From: Kaistella sp. 97-N-M2 | GTDB taxonomy: Bacteria; Bacteroidota; Bacteroidia; Flavobacteriales; Weeksellaceae | Assembly (NCBI RefSeq): GCF_021513235.1 | Contig: NZ_CP090976.1 | Span: 2,046,001-2,110,000 of the forward strand | DNA: 64,000 nt | Direction: 5' to 3' | In this document: in pieces, positions 17,154-25,987 of the stretch | Layout: each line of letters begins with the position of its first letter | Numbering within the stretch: position 1 is the stretch's first letter | Position numbers and translations under genes: made by a program | Notes under the pieces: generated by a model | What the model saw: the letters and a program-made list of their open reading frames with translations, nothing else | What the model was told of the DNA's origin: nothing | Database searches by the model: none

Positions 17154-18290
17154 TTAAATCCCGCTCGTTTCGTTGCGAATTAATTGCGCCTTCGTCGCCA
17201 GCTCCTTCGGATCTTCCTGCGTATCATAGAAAAGCCATTCTACCGCCCGCGGAAACTCCTGCGACCAGTAAAATTCCTGATGTTTTCCTTCGTCGTTCGT
17301 GCTGATTTTAAATTCAAATTGAAGCGAATGCGAACTTTCCCAACCTTCCATCGTTTTTTCAAAAAGTTCCATTCGTTCCGTCATTTGCGAGCCTTCCAGT
17401 TCGCCCCCGTAAAGGTAAACTTTGATGTCGTAAGGATTTTTAAAATTCATCTGTGGATAATTATTCTCCGGATTTACCCATAAAGACGGCGAAAAGATCA
17501 TGAGTTTCGAATAAACCTCCGGATACAGAAAACCACTGTAAATGCTGATGAGTGCGCCTAAAGAACTTCCGCCAATTCCGGTAAACTCTCTTTCGGGTTT
17601 CGTGCGGTACACCGAATCAACATAAGGTTTTAAAGTGTCTGCCAAAAAACGGATGTATTTTTTTCCCTCTGCGTTTTCGGTGATGGAATTGTAATCCAAA
17701 ACGTATTCTTTAATGCGGTCTTCGCTGCCGTTTTCGATTGCGATGATAATCACATCGCCTCTTCCGTATTCTGCCAGGATCGACATTTTCTTATCGATTT
17801 CCCAGTTTCCAAAGGCTGATCCTTCGTTGAAAAGGTTTTGCGCGTCCTGAAGGTAAAGTACCGGATAATCTTTTGTAGTCTGGTGATAATTGTAGGGTAG
17901 CAGTGCCCAAATTTTTCGCGTCCTGTTGAGCTGCGGGATAAAAAACTTCTCCGAAATTATTTCTACAATCGGAAAAAATTCTTCTTTAAAAGGCCCCCAG
18001 TTCACCCGCCATCTTTCTACTTCATCCTCTTTTTCGGTCTCGCTTTTCAGCGCTTTTCGGTTTGGAGTGATGTTTCCGAAACGGTCGATTTCCACGTTTC
18101 CCCAACCGCCACGCGTATATTTGTATTCAATCTTTTCGGGCAATTTTTTAGCGTCGATTTCAATGCTGTACAGGTTTTCTTCTGCGGGTTTCAATTCGTA
18201 AATCGAATCTTTGGGATTCCATTTATTAAAATTTCCGGTGATGAAAACCGGTCTCTCGTCCTCTTCATGGGATAGCATCGTAAATTTCAT
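17154..18290 (-). CDS. Esterase-type alpha/beta hydrolase with N-terminal glycogen-binding-like (E-set) domain
   Basis: A 378-residue protein with no signal peptide. Residues 1 to about 75 form an E-set/CBM48-like domain (VFITGNFNKWNP, then IEYKYTRGGWGNVEIDRFGN). Residues 120-370 match the putative esterase (Esterase D-like) fold, with ALLPYNYHQTTKDYPVLYLQ and the nucleophile elbow GSSLG (241-245, Ser243). Acid and His residues are expected near the C-terminus (NDEGKHQEFYWSQEFP). It is divergent from glgB, whose own N-terminal domain has the similar GDFNNW motif. A role in removing ester groups from glycogen or an oligosaccharide is possible but inferred. Confidence 0.85.
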   Translation of the reverse strand: MKFTMLSHEEDERPVFITGNFNKWNPKDSIYELKPAEENLYSIEIDAKKLPEKIEYKYTRGGWGNVEIDRFGNITPNRKALKSETEKEDEVERWRVNWGPFKEEFFPIVEIISEKFFIPQLNRTRKIWALLPYNYHQTTKDYPVLYLQDAQNLFNEGSAFGNWEIDKKMSILAEYGRGDVIIIAIENGSEDRIKEYVLDYNSITENAEGKKYIRFLADTLKPYVDSVYRTKPEREFTGIGGSSLGALISIYSGFLYPEVYSKLMIFSPSLWVNPENNYPQMNFKNPYDIKVYLYGGELEGSQMTERMELFEKTMEGWESSHSLQFEFKISTNDEGKHQEFYWSQEFPRAVEWLFYDTQEDPKELATKAQLIRNETSGI

Positions 18291-18455
18291 CGCTTTATCG
18301 TCGTTTTTTCAGGGGTAAAATTAAGCAAATTAATTCATACGCATTTAGCGTAAGACGGGAGAGAAAACCGAAATAAAAACACAAATTTTAAATTTTTTGG
18401 CGCGAAGAATTTCATCATTCATAAGAAATCGGCAGTTTTTTCTTTTTATTTTAAA

Positions 18456-18463
18456 TATATTTG
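18456..18463 (+). promoter_or_regulatory. -7 box upstream of glgB
   Basis: TATATTTG matches TAnnTTTG exactly and sits 60 bases before the glgB ATG. No clear -33 TTTG is spaced correctly. Confidence 0.4.
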
Positions 18464-18523
18464 AAGTACATAATGGTAATGTAGAAAACATTCCACAATT
18501 TAGCTCCTGAAAATCCTCTCAAT

Positions 18524-20569
18524 ATGGAAAATGTTCTTCCGCACTCGCTGTTTACCGACCACGACATTTATCTTTTCAAAGAAGGAAAACATTATAAACT
18601 TTACGATAAATTTGGCGCGCACACCACTGAACTCAACGGACAGAAAGGTACCTATTTCGCCGTTTGGGCACCTTTCGCAAAAAACGTCTCGGTAATTGGC
18701 GATTTTAACAATTGGCACTCTGAAACGCATTCACTCTTTCCGCGCTGGGACAGCTCCGGCATTTGGGAAGGTTTTATTCCGAACCTGGACTGGGGAACAA
18801 TTTACAAATACGCAATCCGTACGAACAAAAATATCTTGCTGGAAAAAGGAGATCCCTTTGCGCTGAGTTGGGAACAAAACGTGCAGGCAAGCTCCGTAAT
18901 TTCAACAACCTGGTACGAATGGGACGACGAAAACTGGATGGCAAACCGCTGGAAAAAAAACAATCTCGCCGCACCAATTTCGGTATACGAAATGCATTTA
19001 GCTTCCTGGATGCGTGGCGTCGATCATCCCGAAAAATTTTTCAGTTACCGCGAAATTGCCGAAAGACTTGTGCCTTATCTAAAGGAAATGAATTTCACGC
19101 ATGTCGAATTGATGCCCGTGATGGAATATCCTTACGATCCGAGTTGGGGTTACCAGGTCACCGGATTTTTTGCTGCAACCTCCCGCTTTGGGTCGCCACA
19201 AGATTTAATGTTTTTGATTGATGAGCTTCACCGGAATAATATCGGTGTGATTCTCGATTGGGTGCCCTCTCATTTTCCCGGTGATGCCAATGGTCTGCAC
19301 TTTTTCGACGGTACTTTTCTTTATGAACATGAAGATCCGCGAAAAGGTTTTCATCCCGACTGGAAATCCTATATTTTTAATTATGGCAGGCCCGAAGTGA
19401 AATCTTTTCTAATTTCGAACGCTATGTTTTGGCTCGACCGGTATCATGCCGACGGTTTACGCGTAGATGCCGTGACGTCCATGCTGCATCTGGATTATTC
19501 CAGAAACGAGGGCGAGTGGGAACCCAATATCGAAGGTGGAAATGTGAATTTGGAAGCAAAACTTTTTCTGCAGGAATTTAACACCGCTGTTTACAAAGAG
19601 TTTCCCGATATCATCACGATCGCGGAAGAAAGTTCCGACTTTCCTATGCTTACCAAACCGGTGCACGACGGTGGGATCGGCTTTGGCATGAAGTGGATGA
19701 TGGGTTGGATGCACGATACTTTAAAGTATTTCAAGGAGGATCCGATCAGCCGAAAATATCTGCACAACAAGATCACGTTCTCCTCTATGTACGTGTTTAA
19801 TGAAAATTACATGATGCCGCTTTCCCACGATGAGGTGGTACACGGAAAAGCAAGTTTAATTTATAAAATGTTTGGCGACGAATGGCAAAAGTTTGCCAAT
19901 CTGCGGGCGTTGTACACGTACATGTTTACGCATCCGGGCGCGAAACTTCTTTTTATGGGTGATGAATTTGGGCAAACCGCCGAATGGAATTTTACACAAA
20001 GCCTCGATTGGCATTTGCTGGAGCATTCAATCCATAAAGGTTTACAGAAGTTTGTGAAAGATCTGAACAAGTTGTACACCACCGAAACTTCCCTCTACGA
20101 AAACCAGTTCAAACCAGCCGGGTTCGAATGGGTAGAGGCCAACGACGATAACAATTCGATCTTTATTTATTTGCGGAAAGGAACAAAGGAAAACGATGTT
20201 ACAATGACGGTCCTGAATCTTACTCCACGAGTTTTCGATTATAAAATTGGTGTAAATGAAGGCACGAACTGGGAAGTAATTTTAAATTCGGACGACGAAA
20301 AATACGGCGGAAGCGGCGTAAAAGCAAATATTGTGGATGAAGAAGATGACGAGTGGATGTACCGCGCCAACGCCATAATTTTAACATTGCCGCCACTTGC
20401 GGGCGTTGTTTTAAGACAGAAAAAAAACGCCACAACAGCGAAAGATAAAAAATCACATTTGGTGCAAGAACCTTTGGAGAAAAGTAAACCGAAGACCGCA
20501 TCGAAAGGTAAAGAGTTGCCGAAGAAAAATTCGCCGAAAAAAAGTAATAAATTAAACACCCGATACTAA
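18524..20569 (+). CDS. glgB: 1,4-alpha-glucan branching enzyme
   Basis: A 681-residue cytoplasmic GH13 enzyme that makes alpha-1,6 branches in glycogen. The N-terminal CBM48 domain (about 30-115) contains WAPFAKNVSVIGDFNNW. The catalytic barrel has nucleophile Asp315 (GLRVDAVTSML), acid/base Glu368 (IAEESSDFP) and Asp436 (SHDEVVHG). An all-beta C-terminal domain ends near residue 632. The last 48 or so residues form a Lys/Ser/Pro-rich low-complexity tail not needed for the family fold. glgA follows 43 bases downstream, so the two form a glycogen synthesis operon. glgC is not in the window. Confidence 0.95.
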   Translation: MENVLPHSLFTDHDIYLFKEGKHYKLYDKFGAHTTELNGQKGTYFAVWAPFAKNVSVIGDFNNWHSETHSLFPRWDSSGIWEGFIPNLDWGTIYKYAIRTNKNILLEKGDPFALSWEQNVQASSVISTTWYEWDDENWMANRWKKNNLAAPISVYEMHLASWMRGVDHPEKFFSYREIAERLVPYLKEMNFTHVELMPVMEYPYDPSWGYQVTGFFAATSRFGSPQDLMFLIDELHRNNIGVILDWVPSHFPGDANGLHFFDGTFLYEHEDPRKGFHPDWKSYIFNYGRPEVKSFLISNAMFWLDRYHADGLRVDAVTSMLHLDYSRNEGEWEPNIEGGNVNLEAKLFLQEFNTAVYKEFPDIITIAEESSDFPMLTKPVHDGGIGFGMKWMMGWMHDTLKYFKEDPISRKYLHNKITFSSMYVFNENYMMPLSHDEVVHGKASLIYKMFGDEWQKFANLRALYTYMFTHPGAKLLFMGDEFGQTAEWNFTQSLDWHLLEHSIHKGLQKFVKDLNKLYTTETSLYENQFKPAGFEWVEANDDNNSIFIYLRKGTKENDVTMTVLNLTPRVFDYKIGVNEGTNWEVILNSDDEKYGGSGVKANIVDEEDDEWMYRANAIILTLPPLAGVVLRQKKNATTAKDKKSHLVQEPLEKSKPKTASKGKELPKKNSPKKSNKLNTRY

Positions 20570-20612
20570 TGCTGCCGTTTTTGTTTGAATGTGAACCCCT
20601 GAAAAATTTTAT

Positions 20613-22019
20613 ATGAAGATCTTTAACCTTTCCATGGAGTGCTACCCCGTTGCAAAAGTAGGTGGACTTGCCGATGTAGTGGGAGCATTACCCAAATATC
20701 TGAATAAAATCGAAGGCGTGGAAGCCAGTGTAATAATGCCTTGGTATAATAAACCCTTCGTGCACAACCACGAATTTGAGGTTGTTTTCGATGGTCGGAT
20801 TCACCAAAGTGTGCATATGTTCCAGGTGCAGGTGATGAAGGAAAAAAGTCAGTCTTTGGGATTTGATTTGTATCTGGTTAAAATTCCGGGGCTTCTGGAC
20901 CGTGATAACCCTTATGGATACTGGGACGAAAGTCAGCAGTTTCTGGCTTTTCAACATGGCGTTCTGCATTGGCTTTCCGCCATGCAAATTCGTCCGGATA
21001 TTTTGCACTGTCACGATTATCACACGGGCTTGGTTCCTTTTATGATCGAAAACTGTCCCGAATTTAATTTTTTAAAAGGCGTAAAAACGATTGGTACCAT
21101 TCACAACGGCGAATATCAGGGACAAATGCGTTGGGATATGGCGAATTATATGCCGTGGTTTTATGGCGAGCAGTGGGGTCTTTTAGATTGGGCGGGTTAC
21201 ATCAACCCTTTAGCAACCATGATCAAATGCTGTCACGCCTTTAACGCAGTTTCAGATGGTTATATGCACGAGCTTTTTCAGAGTTTCCGCGGTTTGGAAA
21301 GTCTTGTGCAACAGGAAGGCGCCAAAGCCTATGGAATTATTAACGGCATCGATACTGAAGTTTGGGATCCCAAAACCGATGCTTTTCTCGATTTTAATTT
21401 TACGAAAGAAAATGCCTTCGAAGGAAAGCGGAAGAATAAAAAGTCCCTCTGTGAAGAGTATGGCTTAAATCCCGAACTGCCCTTATTCAGTTTTATCGGC
21501 AGATTTGCCGGGGAGAAAGGGGCAGATTTACTTCCCGAAATTGTTCGCAAAAGCATTCAGGAAACCAACGGTTCCCTAAATATTATAATTTTGGGCTCGG
21601 GCGAAAAATACATCGAAAACCACTTGGCTGAACTCAGTTCCACTTTTTCAAATTTCGCTTTGGATCTGGGGTATAAAGAGCATTTGTCCCACAAAATTTA
21701 TGCATCTTCAGATTTTCTCCTCATGCCTTCGCGAGTGGAGCCGTGTGGACTGAATCAAATGTATGCCATGCGGTACGGAACTGTTCCTATCGTGCGCTAC
21801 ATCGGAGGTTTGCGCGATACGGTAGAAGATATCTCTACCGGCGGAAGTGGTATTAATTTCGGAAGTGCCACCGCAAACGATACCGTAGCTGCAATGCACC
21901 GCGCCCTGCATATTTATCATGAACCTGGTTTGATGGAGAAACTCGTGCAATCCAATATGAATTTCAATTTTTCCTGGGAAAATTCCGCGCAAAAATATCT
22001 GGAATTGTATAAAAGGTGA
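20613..22019 (+). CDS. glgA: Glycogen synthase (GT5)
   Basis: A 468-residue GT-B glycosyltransferase that extends alpha-1,4-glucan, normally from ADP-glucose. The N-terminal sugar-nucleotide loop KVGGL (15-19) is followed by ADVVGALPK. The segments HCHDYHTGLVP and FIGRFAGEKGADLLPE mark the two Rossmann domains, and the C-terminal EPCGLNQMYAMRYGT motif (from about 376) binds donor. Length is normal. It lies 43 bases downstream of glgB on the same strand. Confidence 0.95.
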   Translation: MKIFNLSMECYPVAKVGGLADVVGALPKYLNKIEGVEASVIMPWYNKPFVHNHEFEVVFDGRIHQSVHMFQVQVMKEKSQSLGFDLYLVKIPGLLDRDNPYGYWDESQQFLAFQHGVLHWLSAMQIRPDILHCHDYHTGLVPFMIENCPEFNFLKGVKTIGTIHNGEYQGQMRWDMANYMPWFYGEQWGLLDWAGYINPLATMIKCCHAFNAVSDGYMHELFQSFRGLESLVQQEGAKAYGIINGIDTEVWDPKTDAFLDFNFTKENAFEGKRKNKKSLCEEYGLNPELPLFSFIGRFAGEKGADLLPEIVRKSIQETNGSLNIIILGSGEKYIENHLAELSSTFSNFALDLGYKEHLSHKIYASSDFLLMPSRVEPCGLNQMYAMRYGTVPIVRYIGGLRDTVEDISTGGSGINFGSATANDTVAAMHRALHIYHEPGLMEKLVQSNMNFNFSWENSAQKYLELYKR

Positions 22020-22146
22020 GTTGATGTGAACATGAACCTTATTCAATAAAAGTTGTAGAAGTTGATTTTAAAAACTTAAACCCATTGTGGTTGAAAGGAA
22101 AAATTCAGCCTAAAAAATGGTACTTTTACCGCCTTAATAAAATACC

Positions 22147-22518
22147 ATGCTTGTACCAGAACTTCGCGCTTTTCTAAGAGAAAAAAGATACCGCTATCTC
22201 AGTATCACCACTTTGGCCGTTTTAATTATCGGTATTCTGGGCTATCGTCTGCTCGAGGGTTGGAGTTGGCTCGATTGTATCAACTACGCAGTATCAATAA
22301 TGGTTACCACGGGCAATGCCGAAGTATATCCACATTCTGAGTGGGGAAAAGTATTCAACGTTTTTTACATGATTTTAAGTGTTCTGCTTATTTTGTTTTT
22401 CGTGAACACGTTGCAGCAGCATTTTCACGAAAGCAGACAATCTGGGATCTTAAGACGCAAACGTCACCGCAAAATCATCGACAAGAAGATGGATGACCAG
22501 ACCAGCACCGACGAATAA
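22147..22518 (+). CDS. Two-TM potassium-channel-like protein with altered filter
   Basis: A 123-residue protein laid out like a minimal ion channel (Ion_trans_2): TM1 at about 17-36, pore helix at 44-54, a filter-like loop, TM2 at about 69-89, then a basic C-terminal tail. Aligned with the K+ channel TTIGYGDVYP, the loop reads TTGNAEVYP (54-62). It is one residue shorter and lacks GYG. The flanking Thr-Thr and Val-Tyr-Pro and the GK before TM2 are kept, so homology is likely but K+ selectivity is doubtful. It lies downstream of glgA by 127 bases. It may be a non-selective channel or a subunit. Confidence 0.72.
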   Translation: MLVPELRAFLREKRYRYLSITTLAVLIIGILGYRLLEGWSWLDCINYAVSIMVTTGNAEVYPHSEWGKVFNVFYMILSVLLILFFVNTLQQHFHESRQSGILRRKRHRKIIDKKMDDQTSTDE

Positions 22519-22701
22519 AAATTTACTGAAAATTCCTGTTTTTTCTAAATTGTTCCTTTCTATTTTGTGATTTCTAAAGACTGCGGTTTTTCGTTCCGGA
22601 GAAATTCTCTCCCTCGAAAAAGCGATTATCGTACGTATTAATTTATTCAGTTTTTACTGTAGAAATTTATAAAAACGTAAGTTTGCAGGCTGAAAAATAA
22701 A

Positions 22702-23694
22702 ATGGAGAAGAAAAGTATAATAAAAGGGGTCATTTTCGTTGCGCTCGGGGCAAGTATTTTTGGAATGTTGGCAACGTTTGTAAAATTGTCTTATAAAGAC
22801 GGCTACACCACGTCGGAGGTCACTACGGCACAATTTATTTTAGGACTTCTGGGTTTGCTCATATTAAATGTGATCCAAACCAAAACTTCAAAAAAAGAAC
22901 TCGCAACGCCCACTGGAAAGGAGATCAAAATATTAATGCTCGCGGGAACATCTTTGGGATGTACAAGTCTTTTCTATTATCTCTGCGTTCAGTATATCAA
23001 TGTTTCCATCGCCATTGTTTTATTAATGCAGTCGGTTTGGTTCAGTGTGGTGGTCGAAAGTTTGATCTCAAAGAAATTTCCGAACGCCAGAAAAGTAGTT
23101 GCGACAATCATCGTTTTAGTAGGAACATTGTTGGCTACCAATCTCATCAATCTTGAGGTGAAGCTGGACTGGCGCGGACTGTTTTGGGGATTGATGGCCG
23201 CTGCATCTTTTACCGCCACCATGTTTACATCGAACACTTTGGTAACGCATATTCCCGTGTTGCGAAAAAGTTTCGTAATGCTTTCGGGCGGGGCCGTAAT
23301 CGTGTTTATCTTCTTATTTTTTGCGCAGATCGGGCCTTTGCATTTTGAGGCTTTAAAAAGTTTTTACCTGAATTTCACGGAAAATACGCAACATATAAGA
23401 CCGTTCGATTTTTCTATACTTTACACGTACGGTTTTATTCTGGCTCTCTTCGGAACCATCATTCCGCCTACGTTGTTTAACCTCGGATTTCCGAGAACAG
23501 GTTTGGGTTTGGGAAGCATTATTTCGTCCCTGGAGCTGCCCGTTTCGGTTACCATGGCCTTTATTTTACTGGGCGAAAAAGTGGTTTTAATTCAGTGGTT
23601 GGGAATCCTCTTCATTCTCTTAGCCATTGTTTTGATGAATTTGCCGGCGAAAAAAAAGGCGATCTCGCCCGGTTTTGTTGAGGTGGAAAAATAG
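22702..23694 (+). CDS. EamA/DMT-superfamily transporter
   Basis: A 330-residue inner-membrane protein with about ten predicted helices arranged as two EamA repeats. The second repeat contains TYGFILALFGTIIPPTLFNL and GLGSIISSLELPVSVTMAFI, followed by LLGEKVVLIQWLGILFILLAI, typical of DMT (RhaT/YdcZ-like) carriers. The cytoplasmic N-terminus begins MEKKSIIKG. The substrate is unknown; relatives export amino acids or metabolites. It converges with the endonuclease-family gene with only 28 bases between stops. Confidence 0.87.
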   Translation: MEKKSIIKGVIFVALGASIFGMLATFVKLSYKDGYTTSEVTTAQFILGLLGLLILNVIQTKTSKKELATPTGKEIKILMLAGTSLGCTSLFYYLCVQYINVSIAIVLLMQSVWFSVVVESLISKKFPNARKVVATIIVLVGTLLATNLINLEVKLDWRGLFWGLMAAASFTATMFTSNTLVTHIPVLRKSFVMLSGGAVIVFIFLFFAQIGPLHFEALKSFYLNFTENTQHIRPFDFSILYTYGFILALFGTIIPPTLFNLGFPRTGLGLGSIISSLELPVSVTMAFILLGEKVVLIQWLGILFILLAIVLMNLPAKKKAISPGFVEVEK

Positions 23695-23722
23695 GCCGGA
23701 CTTTGATGAAATTTTCCCTTTA

Positions 23723-24808
23723 TTAATCTTCCGTTGCCACCGTTTCCCGGTCGGAAACTTCTTTTTGTCCGTCTGTAATCATTTCTTCTGCTTCAGCTTT
23801 TTCTTCGGCATCGGCTTCCTCTGTTCGTTCTACCTGCGCTGAATTTTGGTGATCGATAAAAAATTCGCAGTAAACGGGAAGATGATCCGACCCGAAATTC
23901 TCCAGCGTTTTTAATTCTTCAATGAAAATATTTTCGCTGTGAAACATCAGATCAATTGGAAATCGCAACAGGCGATACTTCGCATGAAAAGTAGAAACAA
24001 AAGCATTGCCCACGCGTGGATCGATTAAATGACTGGTTTTTCGGAACAGCACCGATGATTTAGACCACGCCACATTGTTGAAATCCCCCACTACAATTAC
24101 AGGATGAGCGAGGTCCTGTACTCTTTTTGCCACGCTCAGCAGGTCGCCGTCTCGCTCTTTCGAGGTTTCTTCTTCGGTTGGGCTTGGCGGCGGCGGATGG
24201 ATTCCAAAAAATACGAATTTATAGCCGTCCTTCGTCAACAGTTCCACTTCGATGCTCGGAATGTCATCTGCGACAAAAAAGTGGGTTTTTGCGTTGGTAA
24301 CTTTTGTTTTTGAGTAGAAATGCATCCCATACGTATTGTCGAGCGTAACCTTGTGTTGATATGGATATTCTTTTTCTAAAACACGCAGCGCGTTTTCCCA
24401 GCGATGATCGCTTTCCATCGTTAAAAAAATATCCGGTTCGTGTTTTCTGATCAGCTCAATAAATTGATCGTAATTTTTGTTGAACTGATAAATGTTCGCC
24501 GAGATGATTTTAATGATTTGCGAAGCTTTTTCGCCGGACCGAACAATCTTCTTAACGGGATAATAGCGCGTGTATCTGATGAGTGTGGCAGTATGAAAAA
24601 TAATCATCGCCAGAAGAAGTCCCTGCGTGTACCACCAGAAATCAGCGTCATAAAGGAAAAAACCTGCTGCAAATGTGACGACCGTTATATAATTAAATTG
24701 AATTTTACCGAAATCGGCGACCCGAAAAACCCAGTGTGTACTTGGGACCTTGGGCAAAAGGGTAAGAATTAATAATAACAAAACCACCGACAGATAAGCT
24801 TCCCACAT
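23723..24808 (-). CDS. Endonuclease/exonuclease/phosphatase family membrane protein
   Basis: A 361-residue protein with two or three N-terminal membrane helices (about 4-18, 40-55 and 62-78) followed by an EEP (DNase I-like) domain from about residue 98 (IIKIISANIYQFN). Motifs include VVGDFNN near 242 and SDHLPVYCEF near 307, the metal and catalytic regions of the fold. The C-terminus is a Glu/Ala-rich acidic tail. This YafD-like arrangement with a membrane anchor is common in Bacteroidota; the catalytic part would face the periplasm or cytoplasm depending on helix count. The substrate is unknown. Confidence 0.85.
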   Translation of the reverse strand: MWEAYLSVVLLLLILTLLPKVPSTHWVFRVADFGKIQFNYITVVTFAAGFFLYDADFWWYTQGLLLAMIIFHTATLIRYTRYYPVKKIVRSGEKASQIIKIISANIYQFNKNYDQFIELIRKHEPDIFLTMESDHRWENALRVLEKEYPYQHKVTLDNTYGMHFYSKTKVTNAKTHFFVADDIPSIEVELLTKDGYKFVFFGIHPPPPSPTEEETSKERDGDLLSVAKRVQDLAHPVIVVGDFNNVAWSKSSVLFRKTSHLIDPRVGNAFVSTFHAKYRLLRFPIDLMFHSENIFIEELKTLENFGSDHLPVYCEFFIDHQNSAQVERTEEADAEEKAEAEEMITDGQKEVSDRETVATED

Positions 24809-24957
24809 AATTTTTGATAATAATATTTAAAAATATACTTTTTTCTACCAAACTGCAAAATTCTCCTCCAAAAATGTATTTTCATCGGCGGAGGATAAAT
24901 GAAAATGTGCAGTTCATCCTTTTTTTCCTGGGTGAGTCTTATGCAGAACAGAGTGAT

Positions 24958-24965
24958 TATCTTTG
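24958..24965 (+). promoter_or_regulatory. -7 box for the L,D-transpeptidase gene; decides its start
   Basis: TATCTTTG matches TAnnTTTG and lies between an upstream in-frame ATG (24899) and the ATG at 25010. A promoter here supports the 25010 start. Confidence 0.45.
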
Positions 24966-25009
24966 TTAATGGTACCGTTCTTGCAAACGCAAGACAAAAT
25001 ATAACAAAC

Positions 25010-25987
25010 ATGCGCCATCAGAATCAAAGAATTCCTTTTTTAAGTTTATCAATTGCTTTCTTTTCTTTATCGATTATTATTCACTGTAAAAAAGATGCCG
25101 GCGCAAGACGAGAAAATGTCGGTACATCGAAAAAAGATTCTGTATTGGCCGCGAAAAAAGACTCTGCCCAAGCGGAAGCACAGAAGCCAAAGATCAACTA
25201 TTCTGAATTTATATTTCCCGCGAAAAAGAAAGATTCGGCCATGGCGGTTTTCAACGATAAATTTTCCGCTGAAGAACGCTACACCATTTTGGCCTTGAAC
25301 CGCCTGGATTCCAAAAATAAATGGCGTGCAGACACCCTGGCGGTTCCGGATAAAATAGATACGACATTAATGATGTATTCGCCGTTTCCCACGCATCTTG
25401 ATATTTTAGATGAGGTTCATAAAATCGTTTTGTTTTCATATCCCATTCAGGCCTACGCGCTTTACGAAAAGGGAAAGCTTGTAAAATGGGGCCCAACGAG
25501 TTTAGGAAAGAAAAACGCACAAACAAAACGTGGATTAATGTTTGCGAACTGGAAGAAAGAACTTGCCATTTCTACCGTAGACAGCGACTGGAAGCTGCCA
25601 TACAATTTCAACATTCACAATACCTTGGGCATTGGGTGGCACCAGTATGATTTACCGGGTTTTCCCGCCTCGCATTCGTGTTTACGACTTTTGGAAGATG
25701 ATGCTAAATTTCTCTACAAATGGGCAGATCAATGGACGTTAAATAAAGGCGGCGCCTCTGTGAAAGCCAACGGAACACCGGTGATTGTTTATGGCGATTA
25801 TAATTGGGGCGGCAAAAAACCCTGGAAAAACCTTGTTCAGGATCCGAAAGCTAACGATATTTCGATTGATGATTTAAACGGCATCATTAAACCCGATCTT
25901 TCCAAAATTCTGGAAGAACAAAAGAAAACCGATGAAGTGAAAACTCAGTTAGCCACCGCATCCGAAGCGGGACGACCTGCCGCGTAA
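25010..25987 (+). CDS. L,D-transpeptidase (YkuD family) lipoprotein
   Basis: The ATG at 25010 gives a lipoprotein signal (hydrophobic run then IIHC, Cys near residue 26). The 24899 start would add 37 residues in front of it. The 325-residue protein has a Lys/Ala-rich linker and then a YkuD domain whose catalytic segment is ASHSCLRL (Ser221, His222, Ser223, Cys224, Arg226). The family consensus is SHGC, so Gly is replaced by Ser, while the Cys nucleophile and the Arg are kept. L,D-transpeptidases make 3-3 crosslinks or attach proteins to peptidoglycan. The gene end overlaps the convergent 3' end of the next gene by 43 bases. Confidence 0.87.
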   Translation: MRHQNQRIPFLSLSIAFFSLSIIIHCKKDAGARRENVGTSKKDSVLAAKKDSAQAEAQKPKINYSEFIFPAKKKDSAMAVFNDKFSAEERYTILALNRLDSKNKWRADTLAVPDKIDTTLMMYSPFPTHLDILDEVHKIVLFSYPIQAYALYEKGKLVKWGPTSLGKKNAQTKRGLMFANWKKELAISTVDSDWKLPYNFNIHNTLGIGWHQYDLPGFPASHSCLRLLEDDAKFLYKWADQWTLNKGGASVKANGTPVIVYGDYNWGGKKPWKNLVQDPKANDISIDDLNGIIKPDLSKILEEQKKTDEVKTQLATASEAGRPAA

